Source: Collybiopsis luxurians FD-317 M1
Taxonomy: Eukaryota > Basidiomycota > Agaricomycetes > Agaricales > Omphalotaceae
Direction: 5' to 3'
NCBI GenBank assembly: GCA_000827265.1
Contig: KN834754.1
Coordinates: forward strand, 760,831 to 824,830
Length of the DNA stretch: 64,000 bases
Shown: piece after piece, positions 22,613 through 33,866 of the stretch
How positions within the stretch are numbered: position 1 is the first letter of the stretch
Layout: every line of letters starts with the position of its first letter
Program-made: the position numbers and the translations under genes
The notes under the pieces: generated by a model
Told to the model about the DNA's origin: nothing
Database searches by the model: none
The model's input: the letters and a program-made list of their open reading frames with translations, nothing else

Positions 22613-24034
22613 ATGGACTCTTCGAACTCACCTAACTCGCCAACGCTTCCCGGCTCTGGAAGCATTCAGAGCCATCTCTCAAAGGCTAATCAAAGGATTC
22701 GACCTACTTCTCTTACTGGTTCATTAGGCGACTCGAATAGCGCGAATGCCTTGCCAAAACATACGCATGACTTACCTGTGCAACCGCAGTCATATTTAAC
22801 GCGTCGTATCTCATCTAAATTTTTCGGAGCCCATCTCTCAGACTTGTCTTTGTCCCGCCCAGTCTTCTTCGATGAATCTTTATCTATTCCCAAACGCCTT
22901 TACCATTGGATGTTCTTTTGCGCCAAAATAATTTTAGTATTCTACTGCCTTTTCAGTCTATTCTTTGCTCCTGTAATAGTCTACCTCAAAGTGATGAGTA
23001 TGTTTTCCCTTCTGCCAAACGTTGAATCTTCATTTCTGTTCTCCGCACTCAGTCTCGCCAGTCACAGCATCTGCCCTCAATATCCAGGAAACATACAACT
23101 TTTCTGATGCCTCAATACTGGCCCGCTTTCTGCCACAATACCCACAACCTTTATTCTTCAAGCCCTTTTACAAACATGGCACAGCAAAAAATCTCTCGAA
23201 ACCGACTCTATGTCTGTGGGACTACGAATCCGATGGAACCCCGGATGCAATCCGCCAGTTGGCATTACGATGGAATGGTATTTCCAATGTCCATGCAGTC
23301 ACCGTTGTCCCGGCTTTAATTTTTGTGCATACAGGCCCTGTGTCACTAGTCTTACTCACTTCCCATTTCACTTCCTTCCGAGAGTCTCCTCTAAAAGACT
23401 GGATCACCGACCAAAATTTAGCGGACGTATCAATCCACCTAGTCAATGGTTCTCAATCACAACTCGAGTTGGCTTCTCCCAATCTGTTTCTGAATCTTGC
23501 CCGTTTACTTGCGCCGACATTCAACACCCTGTTATTCCCAGGAAACATGTCGCTCGTTTCTCCTGACCTGATGACTAACAAGATTTCAACCAATGCGAAA
23601 TCGGGATCGACTTTATCTGGCGGCCGAGTAGTTTACCCTTCACCTCCGCTTACCCCACTTTTGATTTCTCGCGATCATCCTCGTTGGTGCACGGAACGGT
23701 TCACATTCTCAAAATCTCGTATATCAAATTGGGATGAGTGCCTATGGCAGTTCTCGCTCGATGGTTATGGCCGTATCAGTGTTATTAACGCAACTGTGGA
23801 AGCAGGGGTTGAAAGGAACGTTCACTCGAATGATTTCGCGGTATGTCGCTCGCGTTCAGGAGCTGCAGCATCTCAGTGTTGTCTTAGGTGAAGATTTATC
23901 AGCAACTGAGTTCAAGACTGAGGGTGGAAATGTGCGACTTAAGCATGAAGAAGATACCTATTTCATCGTCGCGTTCCACAAAACTAGAGCAGAAGATCCA
24001 GTGGTTAAAGCACTTTTGTCGCCAGGCAAGTTGA
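22613..24034 (+). CDS. Type II membrane protein resembling LARGE-type (GT49-like) glycosyltransferases
   Basis: The polar ~95-residue cytosolic tail includes RRISSKFFGAHLSDLSLSRP. One transmembrane segment follows (WMFFCAKIILVFYCLFSLFFAPVI split over the anchor) and then a lumenal domain, consistent with a Golgi type II enzyme. After gtatgt and gtattt introns the lumenal part reads TLCLWDYESDGTPDAIRQLA, RWNGPVSLVLLTSH, LFLNLARLLAPTFNTLLFPG and WDECLWQFSLDGYG. This layout matches basidiomycete proteins that resemble LARGE/GT49. I see no DxD motif where active enzymes bind metal and nucleotide sugar. The last exon begins VKIYQQLSSRL and ends CRQAS with TGA at 24032-24034. Catalytic activity and substrate are not claimed. 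Confidence 0.6.
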
Positions 24035-24101
24035 TCCAAGTTTACCGCTGCTAGTGTAATTCGCCTAACTTGTGCAATATACAAAGGTTTCCGAAATATA
24101 G

Positions 24102-27100
24102 CTATGCATCACCAAGCAACTGTTCCTCCATATCTCCTTCATCCTCTTCTTCATCGTCATGATACGCTTTATAAACACTATCACCCTCCGGCCCAGGTAC
24201 AACCAGTTCGAGAAGCTCTCTTGCCACATCTATATATTTTGAGTACTTTTTTAACCAAATAATGTATCGCCGACACACCTCTGACCGCCGAAAGCTCATA
24301 TTTCTTTTGTGATTCCATCCATTCCGGTATCGGAGCGTAGCTTAATCTACCAAATGTAACAATGAACATGTGCGCAATCCCATTGAACCATCTATGTGGC
24401 GCGTGTTGCAGTTTGGATTTGAGGGTAATCTCCGGTTGAAAACGAAATACTAGGTAATGAAGGAGGTATGTCGTCCGGTTCAGGGATTTGACTACGCTGG
24501 AAAAACCATCAAACGCTCGAGCGTCGTCCCAAAAAACAGCCGGAAGCGACTCACGAAGAAATGGATGAAGGGGAGGAGATTAATGATTGATCTTCCTCCC
24601 AGATTGGTGAACTGGTGTGGGTGAGATACAAAATAAGTGACGGAATGACAGCCGAAGAGGAAGTAAGGGCTGCGAGAGCGTCTGGATGTGTCTGGGATAG
24701 AACTGTGAACAAAGTGAGGACATTTTCCTTGAGTTCCGCCGACTACGGGGATGGTTAAGTAGGAGGCTGGAAATGAAACGAAGTCACCGTCTCACCTCTT
24801 CACCCTGACGGTTTGTGTCGATGAGGAATGAACACAGACGATCAAGCTGAGGGTTTTTAAGGTTAGTCACCCGCTCTGACTCTTCTTCAGACACTGGCAC
24901 TGGAAGGGATAGTAGGGAATAAGCCAGATGCGGATCTGGGTCGTTATAATTGAATGAAAAATTCTACAAGGTCACGAAAAGGCTCACAGATAGACATGAA
25001 AACCAACAGACGTGTCGCGCGAACTAAAAACCCGAGGGGTTGCGAACTATGTATGAGAGACATAACAACATCCTGATTTTGAGCAACCAGAGTCAACCTG
25101 CATTGAAAGAAAAGTAAGCATCAAACAAGCGATTTTTCGAAAATACATACTTTTCAACACCCTCTTCAGGCGTTCTCCAGCAAAGTGATTCCGCCAATGA
25201 CAAAATTTCGGCAGCCAAGATAGGTGTGTCAGTACATCGTTTCTCAGCGGTAAGACGTTGGGTGATAAGATTACACATTAACAACAGCACGCTGGAGTGC
25301 TTGGAGTCATTTTCACAGCATTGGCGCAGGACAGCCGCGTTGAAAGACGGTAAAGAATAGATTAACGATGATAGCAGATTGAGCACAGGTATCAGTGGCG
25401 AAATCTGAAGCCTCATGGTTAGACGAGAAAGTCTGTGCGATAAGTTACTTACTAGGTTGGAAAGATCAAGTTCAAAAGATATGGAGATTAAACATCGAGC
25501 TACCGCAGAGATGGCTCTGTCATAATCGTCATCGGTGAAAGTACTAGCAATGACCTCCAAGATGCGCGAAATCTGCGAACAATAGTTCTCCGTAGTAGTA
25601 ACTGACGTAGAATGTTCAGCAAGAAGTTGTAATGTGGGACGATGGTGGGATGGATGGATATGTGTCAAAACCACGCGAGTCAGCTGCAGTCCCATCGTCA
25701 TTTTATATACAGGGGTTTTTGAAAAGAGTCGGACGTACTTCAGCTTTCCAGTTGAAATGCACTCCTTCCATAGAAATATCTTCGTCTTCATCTTCCTCCT
25801 CGTCGTCCGCCATCTCAGCGTCCTCATCCCCTTGCTGTGCCGGCGAGCTTCTGGTCTCTCCTTTTGGTATCGGCGGCTTTGGTATCGTTGGAATATCGAC
25901 GTCCATACCGAACCCATCATCGGGAAACGTGCTCTGTGTGCGACCAGAGACATCATTGTGCAGCAGCTTCTGTGATTGGACTTCGTCTGCGAAGAGTGGT
26001 CGGTGTATCTCTGGACTGATGAAAGCCTTTTCTTTACCCGGTGGGCGCTTAGGCGTCGATTCCAGGAAAGAGTTTTCGAATCCCGGCAGCATTGCAGATT
26101 TGCGAGTCTTCTCTGGAGACCTGAATTGAGGGCGAATGACAGTAGGCAGTCTTACAGGAGTTGACTGTAGCCCTCCTGGAAGCACTACAGATGGTCCAAC
26201 AGCCCGAGAGCCCCCAAAAGGACTCTGTGTAGAACCGGTAATTTCGCGAGTAGTTCTTCGAGCTGACATTGGAGCTTTTCGATAACTGCTTTCCAGTTCA
26301 TGTTGCTTTAGACGAAAACATGAGAGCGAGAACACGTACGATTGTCTGCAGACATACTTTGAAAATAAACTGAGTCCTTAGCCGTTCCATCTCTTCCTTT
26401 AAATCCCGCTGCATGCTTGCTTGTTTCGCATCTGCCTCATCCTTGGCTGCTTTGAGTTTAGAAATTTGAGTTGCATGATCTTCAGCAGTCTTGTGAAAGA
26501 CGGTCAGCAGGAAACCAAGATAGACTGGGTAAAGCATACCTTTTGGATGCCTCGTCGTAGAACTGCAACTTCTCCAACCTTTGCAGTATGCGCTTCCTGT
26601 GCCTCCCTCAGAGCAATCTGTACCCTCTCATTCTCTAGCCGCATCTCCTCCAGTTGTTTCTTGAACTGATCGAGCTCTTCATTCAAGTTTGCTGGAACAG
26701 GAACATGTCTTGGTGCTGCTGGAAGAGGTGAATCACGTTGCGTGGTAAGATCCGGTGCACGAGGTGCTGGGGGTGTTCGCAGAGGAACAAATTCCGGTAT
26801 ATGGGGTGCTGATGGGGGCGGGGTTACCGAAACACGCTCTACGGCCGGAGGATGCGCATTTCTCGGTACCTGTGACGGTTCTAGCGAGGGTTTGGCCAAA
26901 GCCGACGCGATCTTCTCGAGAAGTCGTGGATTTCTAGGCCGAATAGAGGGTGCCTTTGACAATAGTTGATTTCGATTTGCAGGCGGCTTACTTGAACCTG
27001 GTTTGGATGCAATTGAAAGGAATTGAGGAGGAGGAGGAGGAGGAGGAGGAGGAATACGACGAGGCTGGGGTTTGGGAATATTTCGAGAATTAGTGGCCAC

Positions 27101-27442
27101 CGAAGCGCGAATGGACACACGGTGGTCAGCGTCTTTGGCAGGCTGAGCCTGTGGGGTCGAAGAAGGCGTATTTATGGAATCTAGCTGCTGAAACGTATAA
27201 GAATTTTGACATAGGGAGATCTCTGGGAGCTCATCGAGATCGAAGGCGGAGTTGGTAGTGGCAGCAGTGGCAGCAGTGGTAACAGCAGTGGCTGGTCGCC
27301 ATCCAGAATCCGTCTTTTGGCGCTTCTGGGCTTGACTTGAGGGAGCAGAGCCTTGCCTTTTCTCGTGGTAATTTTTTTCAATTTGGTCCAAGGCAGCCAG
27401 GGTCTGGTCATCGAGATCATCGTAAACGTCGAACTCGTCCAT
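24102..27442 (-). CDS. ATRIP/Rad26/UvsD-like DNA-damage checkpoint protein
   Basis: The probable partner subunit of the ATR (Mec1/Rad3) kinase, which recruits it to RPA-coated single-stranded DNA. The start MDEFDVYDDLDDQTLAALD is acidic, like the RPA-binding N-terminus of the family. A long Pro-rich disordered region follows, with a nine-proline run encoded by a (GGA)n tract. Then comes the coiled coil (LDQFKKQLEEMRLENERVQ ... KLKAAKDEADAKQASMQRDL) ending RTQFIFKQHELESS, closely like the Rad26/UvsD dimerisation helix. The C-terminal half is helical and HEAT-like (LISISFELDLSNLVSNL, LSLAESLCWRTPEEG, WLKKYSKYIDVARELLELV) and ends in an acidic tail. Assignment rests on architecture and the coiled coil, not on a catalytic motif. 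Confidence 0.75.
27025..27053. repeat. (GGA)n triplet tract coding poly-proline
   Basis: An uninterrupted GAG/GGA repeat of 29 bp on the plus strand is read as consecutive CCT codons on the minus strand within the ATRIP-like gene. It gives a run of nine prolines. Confidence 0.9.
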
Positions 27443-27511
27443 GGAAGAGATACGACAAGCGCCGGCAGTTTCCCTGTTTTGGTAATTTAATTTTTTTCTC
27501 TTTCGACCTCC
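27443..27511. promoter_or_regulatory. 69-bp divergent spacer, ATRIP-like / UPF2
   Basis: The whole region between the opposing start codons is 69 bp. It contains a pyrimidine-rich stretch (tttttttctctttcgacctc) immediately before the UPF2 ATG and a GC-rich half near the ATRIP-like start. No TATA box is seen. Confidence 0.6.
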
Positions 27512-30500
27512 ATGGAACCAGCTACGAATGGCACAACTGGCACCAGCAAACTCGACGATGAACGATCTCGTCACGATAAACGCGTTGCTCTCAAGCTTCA
27601 AAACTTGAATGCTACGATAAAAGGTCAATTTCTATCTGAATTTCCTAGAAAAAAACCCACTAACAATGATTCTCATTAGAATCCTCAAAGCTCGATTCTT
27701 CATTGAAACGCCACACCGCACTTATCAAACGAATGCGCCAATCTATGGCTAGCGACAATCGCGAACAAATTCTCAAGGATATTGACACCTTGTCGATAGA
27801 AAAGTATTTGGATGAAATCGTCGGAGCTACTTTGGATGGAATATCTCGATGCAAAACTGAAAGGGACGTTTGGAGCGCTGTAGAGGTATGGCTGCATTTT
27901 ACGTGGTGACCTAGTCACTGACAATACCCAGATTCTCTCTGTACTTCATCGCCGGTTCCCAACCACATTCACTCCAAGTTTAGTGGCTTCGTTGTCTTCC
28001 GCACTGAGCGTCCCTTCTCGGGCCAGTCTTGCAAATCTGACGCAGGAACAGCGCGACAAAGAGGACTCGGTTCGAGTCACTCGGCAGCGTCCTGTCCTCC
28101 GAATATCCTCCGAGCTGGCCCTCGTAGGAGTTATTCGAGATGATCCCTCGCGCTCCGGAGGAGAATGGATCATGAAAGCTTTGAAAGAAATGGTAGGATA
28201 GTTGGTTTTATCAATCAATGGATTCATTATTTCCTCTAGTTATCCAATGATCCCAGTCTATCGTCGCTTCCTCTGCTGGCTACGTTTCTCAAGTCTTATG
28301 CCTACCCTTATCTTGGCCTCGTACCCTCCAATACGTCCAAGCAGATTTCCGCCGACTCCGAGCCTGGTTCGCTGTCCGAATCTCAACCTGAAGATCCTCC
28401 TTCAATTATCGCCAATGAAGCAGATCAACTAGTTGAGAAGGACATTCGGGATCGGTTCAAGCGTATGTGCGAAGGTTATTTCGATAATGTTTGCAAAAAG
28501 CTTGTGATAGAACACACGGTACGTTTTGTTCAGAGATCCTTCAACTCAATCCTGATGTAACATAGCGCCTTCAAGAACAAGATCGTCGAAACCACGAAGC
28601 ATATATACGTTCTGGTGAAATTTTCGAGGACAGACAGCAAGCTTATGAAAAGATGACAAAGGGGTATGAGAAGCTGTTAGCCAATTGTCAGCAGTAAGTG
28701 TGTCCAGTCCTCAGCATGTAGTATGCTCAACCTGTAGACAGATTATCCGAACTACTATTCTTACCCCTTCCGGATCTTCCTAATCATTCACGCAAGACTG
28801 ACACGCTCCAGATCGGAATTAACAACTCAAATGGGCTCGGTGGTGAAGACTCAGATGATGTATATAATTCTGGGGGAAAGTGGGAGGATGACGAGGAAAG
28901 AAAATTCTTTGAAGAAGTTCAGGACCTCAAAGACTTCGTGCCAAGGAGTGTGTTAGGGCTGGATGATGGAGGCAAGACGACCGACGACAGTCAAATCAGT
29001 CGAGTCGAACAAGAAAAAGAAGAAATGCGAAAACTTGATGAAGAGTTGCAAAGGCTGCGTGGCGAGGACAATGCTCAGACCAGTTCAGAGTCACTTGAAG
29101 ACGACGAGGACAAGTGCGTAAATCATCTAAATTGATTATGTGCAATCATCTGAATTCCGTACGAAGTGCGCCTACCCCCACCCCCGGTACACCGAGGGCC
29201 GCCAGTCCTTCTTCTCCTCAGCTAGCCCCCCAAGGTCCTTCTCAACTGCTCTCTGCCCTCCTTACACGTCTTCCCGATGCCACGAATCGTACACTCATTG
29301 ACCAGGCCGCTATCGATTTCGCGTTCCTAAATTCAAAAGCTGCCCGCAAGAGGCTCATAAAGTTCCTTGGACAGGTGCCTAAAAACCGCACAGACCTTTT
29401 ACCTCATTACTCCCGACTGGTTGCCACTCTCACTCCTTATATGCCTGACATTGGCGCTGAACTCGTCTCAATTGTGAGTATCTTCGTGGAACTTTACGTT
29501 ATCCTTACATAGTCAACTTTTCTTATGCAGCTCGATGAAGAATTTCGTTATCTCCAACGTAAGAAGAATGTTGTCAAGGAACTGGCAGAAATGCGAATGA
29601 AAGTGCGCTGTCCTTCGTGTGAACTCACCAGCCCCGAAACTGACGGCTACGGTTCTAGAACATCATGTACTTGTCGAATCTCACCAAGTTTCATGTCGTG
29701 CCTACGCACCTTATTCTGCACATTTTCAAAGTCTGTTTGGATGACTTTTCAGGTACGAATGTCGAAATCTTGGCATTGCTCCTAGAAGGATGTGGTCGGT
29801 TCCTGCTTCGTAGCGACGATACTCGAGACAGGTTTGGGACGATGGCAAGTTTCCAGGTCTATGTTGAAGGAGGCTCTCCACTCAATCTATCTACAGCTAG
29901 AACTTATGAGACGTAAGCAGAATATGCAACATTTTGACCAGAGACAGTTGCTGCTACTCGAGAATGCGTATTATCAGGTGTGCCTTATCGTTTGATAAAC
30001 TGATGCTTTTCTCATACTTTGCAGTGTAATCCACCAGAACGGTCTCCACGTCAAGAGAAGCAACGTTCAACTATGGAGCTGTTCATCCGGCATCTCATAT
30101 ACGACGTGCTTGCCAAGAAGACCATTGACAAGGTCTTCAAACTCATACGTAAGCTCCAGTGGGATGATCCCGCGACTCGTCTGGTTCTTTTCAAGATATT
30201 CACCAAGCCCTGGAAAATTAAGTTTGGGAATATTAGCTTGATGGCTATGCTTACGTACGATCTTCAACGGTATCAGCCAGCATTTTCTGTGTCTGTTGTT
30301 GACCAGGTGTTGGAGGATGTTCGTCGTGGTCTGGAGCAGAATGTATACCGAACAAATCAGAGGAGGCTGGCGACGATCAAGTACCTGGGGGAGCTATACA
30401 TATATCGTTTGATCAGTTCAGGGATCATATTCGACACGCTCTGGTCTCTGGTCACCTTTGGACATCGTAAGTTATTCTAATCATCGAGTTACATCGGCTA

Positions 30501-31769
30501 TTAAAGCTTGACTCTGAAGCCGATGGTCGACCTTTACCTCATCATCCCTGCTCCATCGACATGCCCGATGATTTTTTCCGTCTTCGGCTGATATGTGTGC
30601 TCTTGGACACTTGTGGGATGTGCTTTGATCGCGGTTCACAGAAGAAGAAGCTCGATAATTTTTTGGTCTTCTTCCAGGTAGCTATTTTCGCCAGAAACTC
30701 ATACTGAGACTGACCCGTACGTTCGTGACTAGTATTATGTGCAGTGCAAAGATCCGTTGCCGATGGATGTAGAATTTATGCTCTACGACTCTCTCGAGGT
30801 AGTTATCTTCTTTTTATTCCCTTTGTGATCGCAGTTGACGACACATCCAGGCCGTGAGACCTAAGTTCGAGATGCAAAAGACCGTCGAAGAGGCTGCGAA
30901 CGCTGTCGACGAAATGCTTGCAGCAGCGTTCCAGAATGTGGACTGTGAGTTCTTTTAATCTGCGTATGACCCGCCTCAAATTGTGACAACAGTAGGTGAT
31001 GCTGACGATAGCGGGGAAGAAAGCGGGGAAGACGAAGAAGGCAGAAGAGGGGAGGACGATGAAGAGAAAGAAGAAGACGAAGACGACGACGAATTCGGAG
31101 AGACAGATGAAATGGTAAGAGCCTTGTTCATTGTTTGTTCAAGTCTTCGCTGACTCGACATAAGCCGGACGAACGCGCGCCATCTCCCGAACAAGCTATC
31201 GTTCTTTCAGCAAGCAACAGTTTGCAAGAAAGTCTAGGGCCTTCAGAGGAAGCTGAAGCTGAGTTTGCGAAAGAGCTCGCGAAGATGGTCACAGATACTT
31301 CCGCCGAATCAAGAAAAGTCGACAAAAAAACAGCAATGGCCTTATGGGACTCTTCAGTTCTTCCTCCAGCTCTACGGAAAAAACGGCAGGAGGAAGGCGA
31401 GGATGAGGAGGAAGAGGATCCTAACATGATGCATTTCACGGTTGTAACTAAACGAGGCACCAAGCAGCAGGTAATGAATTTGATTTTTTCCTCATTTTCA
31501 TCTCTGCTCACTCCTGCGACTAGACTCGCAAATTAGCTATCCCTGCAGAGTCTGCACTAGCGACGCATACCCGTTCTGCTCAGCTGCAGGATAAGGTGGA
31601 ACAACAGCAGCTAAAACGCCTGGTCCTAGATTATGAACAACGAGAGGAGGCTGAGGAAATGAAAGGTGTTCAAACTCTTTGTCTATCTAAACTTTTTCTA
31701 AATCGAGGTTCTTTAGCCTTGGAAGCTCGCAATCGTGCTGGAGCAATCAAAATACGATACGTCGGATAG
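27512..31769 (+). CDS. UPF2: UPF2/NMD2 nonsense-mediated decay factor
   Basis: A scaffold of nonsense-mediated mRNA decay that bridges UPF1 and UPF3 on ribosome-associated mRNPs. Exons join from MEPATNGTTGTSKLDDER to a first MIF4G domain (KRHTALIKRMRQSM, DEIVGATLDGISRCK, LHRRFPTTFTPSL, RISSELALVGVI, RFKRMCEGYFDNVCKKLV), a second (LLSALLTRLPDATNRTLID, LDEEFRYLQRKKN, LTKFHVVPTHLILHIFK, LEGCGRFLLRSDDT) and a third (YDVLAKKTIDKVFKLIRKL, YIYRLISSGIIFDTLW, VLLDTCGMCFDRG, LPMDVEFMLYDSLE). A very acidic linker and the C-terminal UPF1-binding region (FTVVTKRGTKQQTRKLAIP) complete it. Domain order and length fit the family. It has about fifteen exons with short introns. The stop is the TAG at 31767-31769. 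Confidence 0.97.
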
Positions 31770-32158
31770 CCAAGCGGCTGGACCTCAAGTTTTCGAGCCG
31801 AACGAATCCACTCTATGGCACAATGCCTTGATTGACCGCAGGCCCTCCAGACTCCTTTTGCCTTTAGCTGACTGCGACCACGCCTGAGCATATCCGCAAA
31901 TAACCTGGACGCTCTTGCGGAACATTTCCCGTTGGATCTGACCACAGAACTACTGACGAAATGATTCGAGAGCAGCCGATTAGTAGTATTACATACTTAA
32001 ATAGACGTATTCCATCAGATATCTGATGGCATATATACTCTAGTTGGCAACATTTTCGCACAGGAACGGCAGGCTGCTTCATGTTATTTTATTTCATTTT
32101 TTTCCTTCTCTCTTCCTTCATGTCCTTTGCCATCCCCGGATGACTTTCTGCCACCACA
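31770..32158. other. Spacer, UPF2 3' flank and kinase promoter
   Basis: These 389 bp have no ORF worth calling. A pyrimidine-rich tract (tttttccttctctcttcctt near 32098-32117) precedes the kinase start by about 40 bp, as often seen at fungal transcription starts. Confidence 0.45.
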
Positions 32159-33589
32159 ATGGAGGGAGGGCATTTGAATAGAATCTTGCTTTCCGATAAT
32201 CTTCACGACGTTCCAATGACCCCGACGCTGCAAATCTTAACGTCTGACCGCCTCAACCAGTATGCACTGTCAAGACGTGTTAGGACCACTGGCTCTCCAG
32301 GTGTAAATGTGGCCATATATCGAGATACGCAGGTTAATGATAGACAAGTGGTGAGTAGCCAGAACTGAGCGCATCGGTTCTTCTATCGCTTACATTGCAT
32401 TACAGCTCGTCAAGGCCGTCCGAAGACAAATGCCTGAAGATAGATATCGGCAATTACGACGGAACTTTCGAACTGGGAACAATTTTTTTAGTGGGGAGCA
32501 GAGCGTCCGGAAGGAGGCCGCGGTATTATCAGCTTGTCGCCATCCAAATATTGTGCAACTCTTTGAAGTTATTGATGATGCAAGCTGCGATCGCGTTTTT
32601 CTGGGTAAGTTTCCTGCATATCTCTTGCTGAGATTTTTTACTTATCCGCGTCAGTTTTGGAATATCTAGGAGGTGGCGAAATCCAATGGAGGAATCACAA
32701 CGATGAACCGATCCTGACTGTCGCACAGTCCAAACGTATTTTTCGCGATGCGACATTAGGGCTCCAATACTTGCATCAAAGCGGAGTTGTTCATGGAGAT
32801 CTCAAGCCAGCCAATCTGGTGTGGTCTTCAGATCAACAGTCCATCGTGAAAATTATTGATTTTGGGATTTCTCACATACAAGAAGAGAACTTGAATCGTT
32901 CACGTTCTTCTTCGCATGTTAGAGAAAAAAGCCCAAGTAATTCGGCGTTGTTCACGAACGAGGAGCTAACAAAGCAGAGGGGTACCTGGTACTTTATGGC
33001 TCCAGAAGTGGCCGGGTTTCCTATGGATGGAACCTCGGTAGACACTCTCACTTCAACTGGTAATGCTGCTGTATATCCTAAGCGGCCCATCATAACCAAG
33101 GCAATTGACATTTGGTCGCTCGCTGTGACCTTGTATTGTTTTCTTTTTGGGAAATTTCCTTTCCAGCTGTCATCTGACGGAAATGACAGCCACTACCACA
33201 CAAGATACATGCTTTTCAAGGAGATTTGTACGCAGGACTGGACGGTACCAGATATAATGGGTGCAGATGAACTTCCTACTGGAGGTAGGGTGGCCCAACA
33301 CCAGGATGAGGTTATTGCTTTGCTGGACTATATGCTGAGGAAGGATCCGACCTCGCGAATCTCGATAGATCAAGTCAAGGTCAGCATACATCTCACATTG
33401 AGTGTAACCTTATAATTTCTCTATCTGCAGAGTCACCCATGGGTCCTAAGCGACATCCCAAGACCTAGAGAGTGGTTGGACCTTACTTCGCCATATCCAG
33501 TCACTCAAAGTTGGGCTAAGCAAGCAGGGCACAAGATGCTCGCTTTTCTGCAGCCGGTGTGGAGCACCGTCTCGTCAATGTGTAGGTAA
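32159..33589 (+). CDS. Ser/Thr protein kinase, CaMKK/LKB1-activating-like
   Basis: An N-terminal extension (MTPTLQILTSDRLNQYALSR) leads to a kinase domain with a loose glycine loop (RTTGSPGVNVAIY), the ATP-binding Lys (VLVKAVRRQ), ACRHPNIVQLFEVIDD, LEYLGGGEI, a catalytic loop VVHGDLKPANLV, DFGIS, an activation segment with RGTWYFMAPEV, AIDIWSLAVTLYCFLFGKFPF and the closing SRISIDQVKSHPW. The catalytic Asp, Lys and Asn are present, but the usual HRD Arg is Gly (HGD), so this is a non-RD kinase. The HPNIVQLFEVIDD and GTWYFMAPE motifs resemble CaMKK-type kinases that phosphorylate AMPK/Snf1-type kinases; this subgroup is inferred. The ORF ends MCR with TAA at 33587-33589. Confidence 0.9.
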
Positions 33590-33866
33590 AATGTGAGATG
33601 GCATATCTAGGACAGTAGCTTGAGATTTCTTTGGACTATTTACCTACTTAGACTGCGCGAGATTCTTCTTCCTGTGATGTTTTCCACTGACGTTCCTTGC
33701 CTACTCTGCTTTTCTTTTTTACTTACTGGCCCTGCCTTGGACTGGTAAAATAACGTGTATGTAGGGCTTTGCGGCGAATGCTTGCTCATTTAATAATTAA
33801 ATAGAGAAGCAGATTATAGTCTAGGCGCCAAATAGTTAGACGCTTACCAACCAGAGCTCAACGACG

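Noticed and set aside
31128..31511. Minus-strand Ser-rich ORF
   Set aside because: Mirror of the acidic Glu/Asp linker of UPF2.
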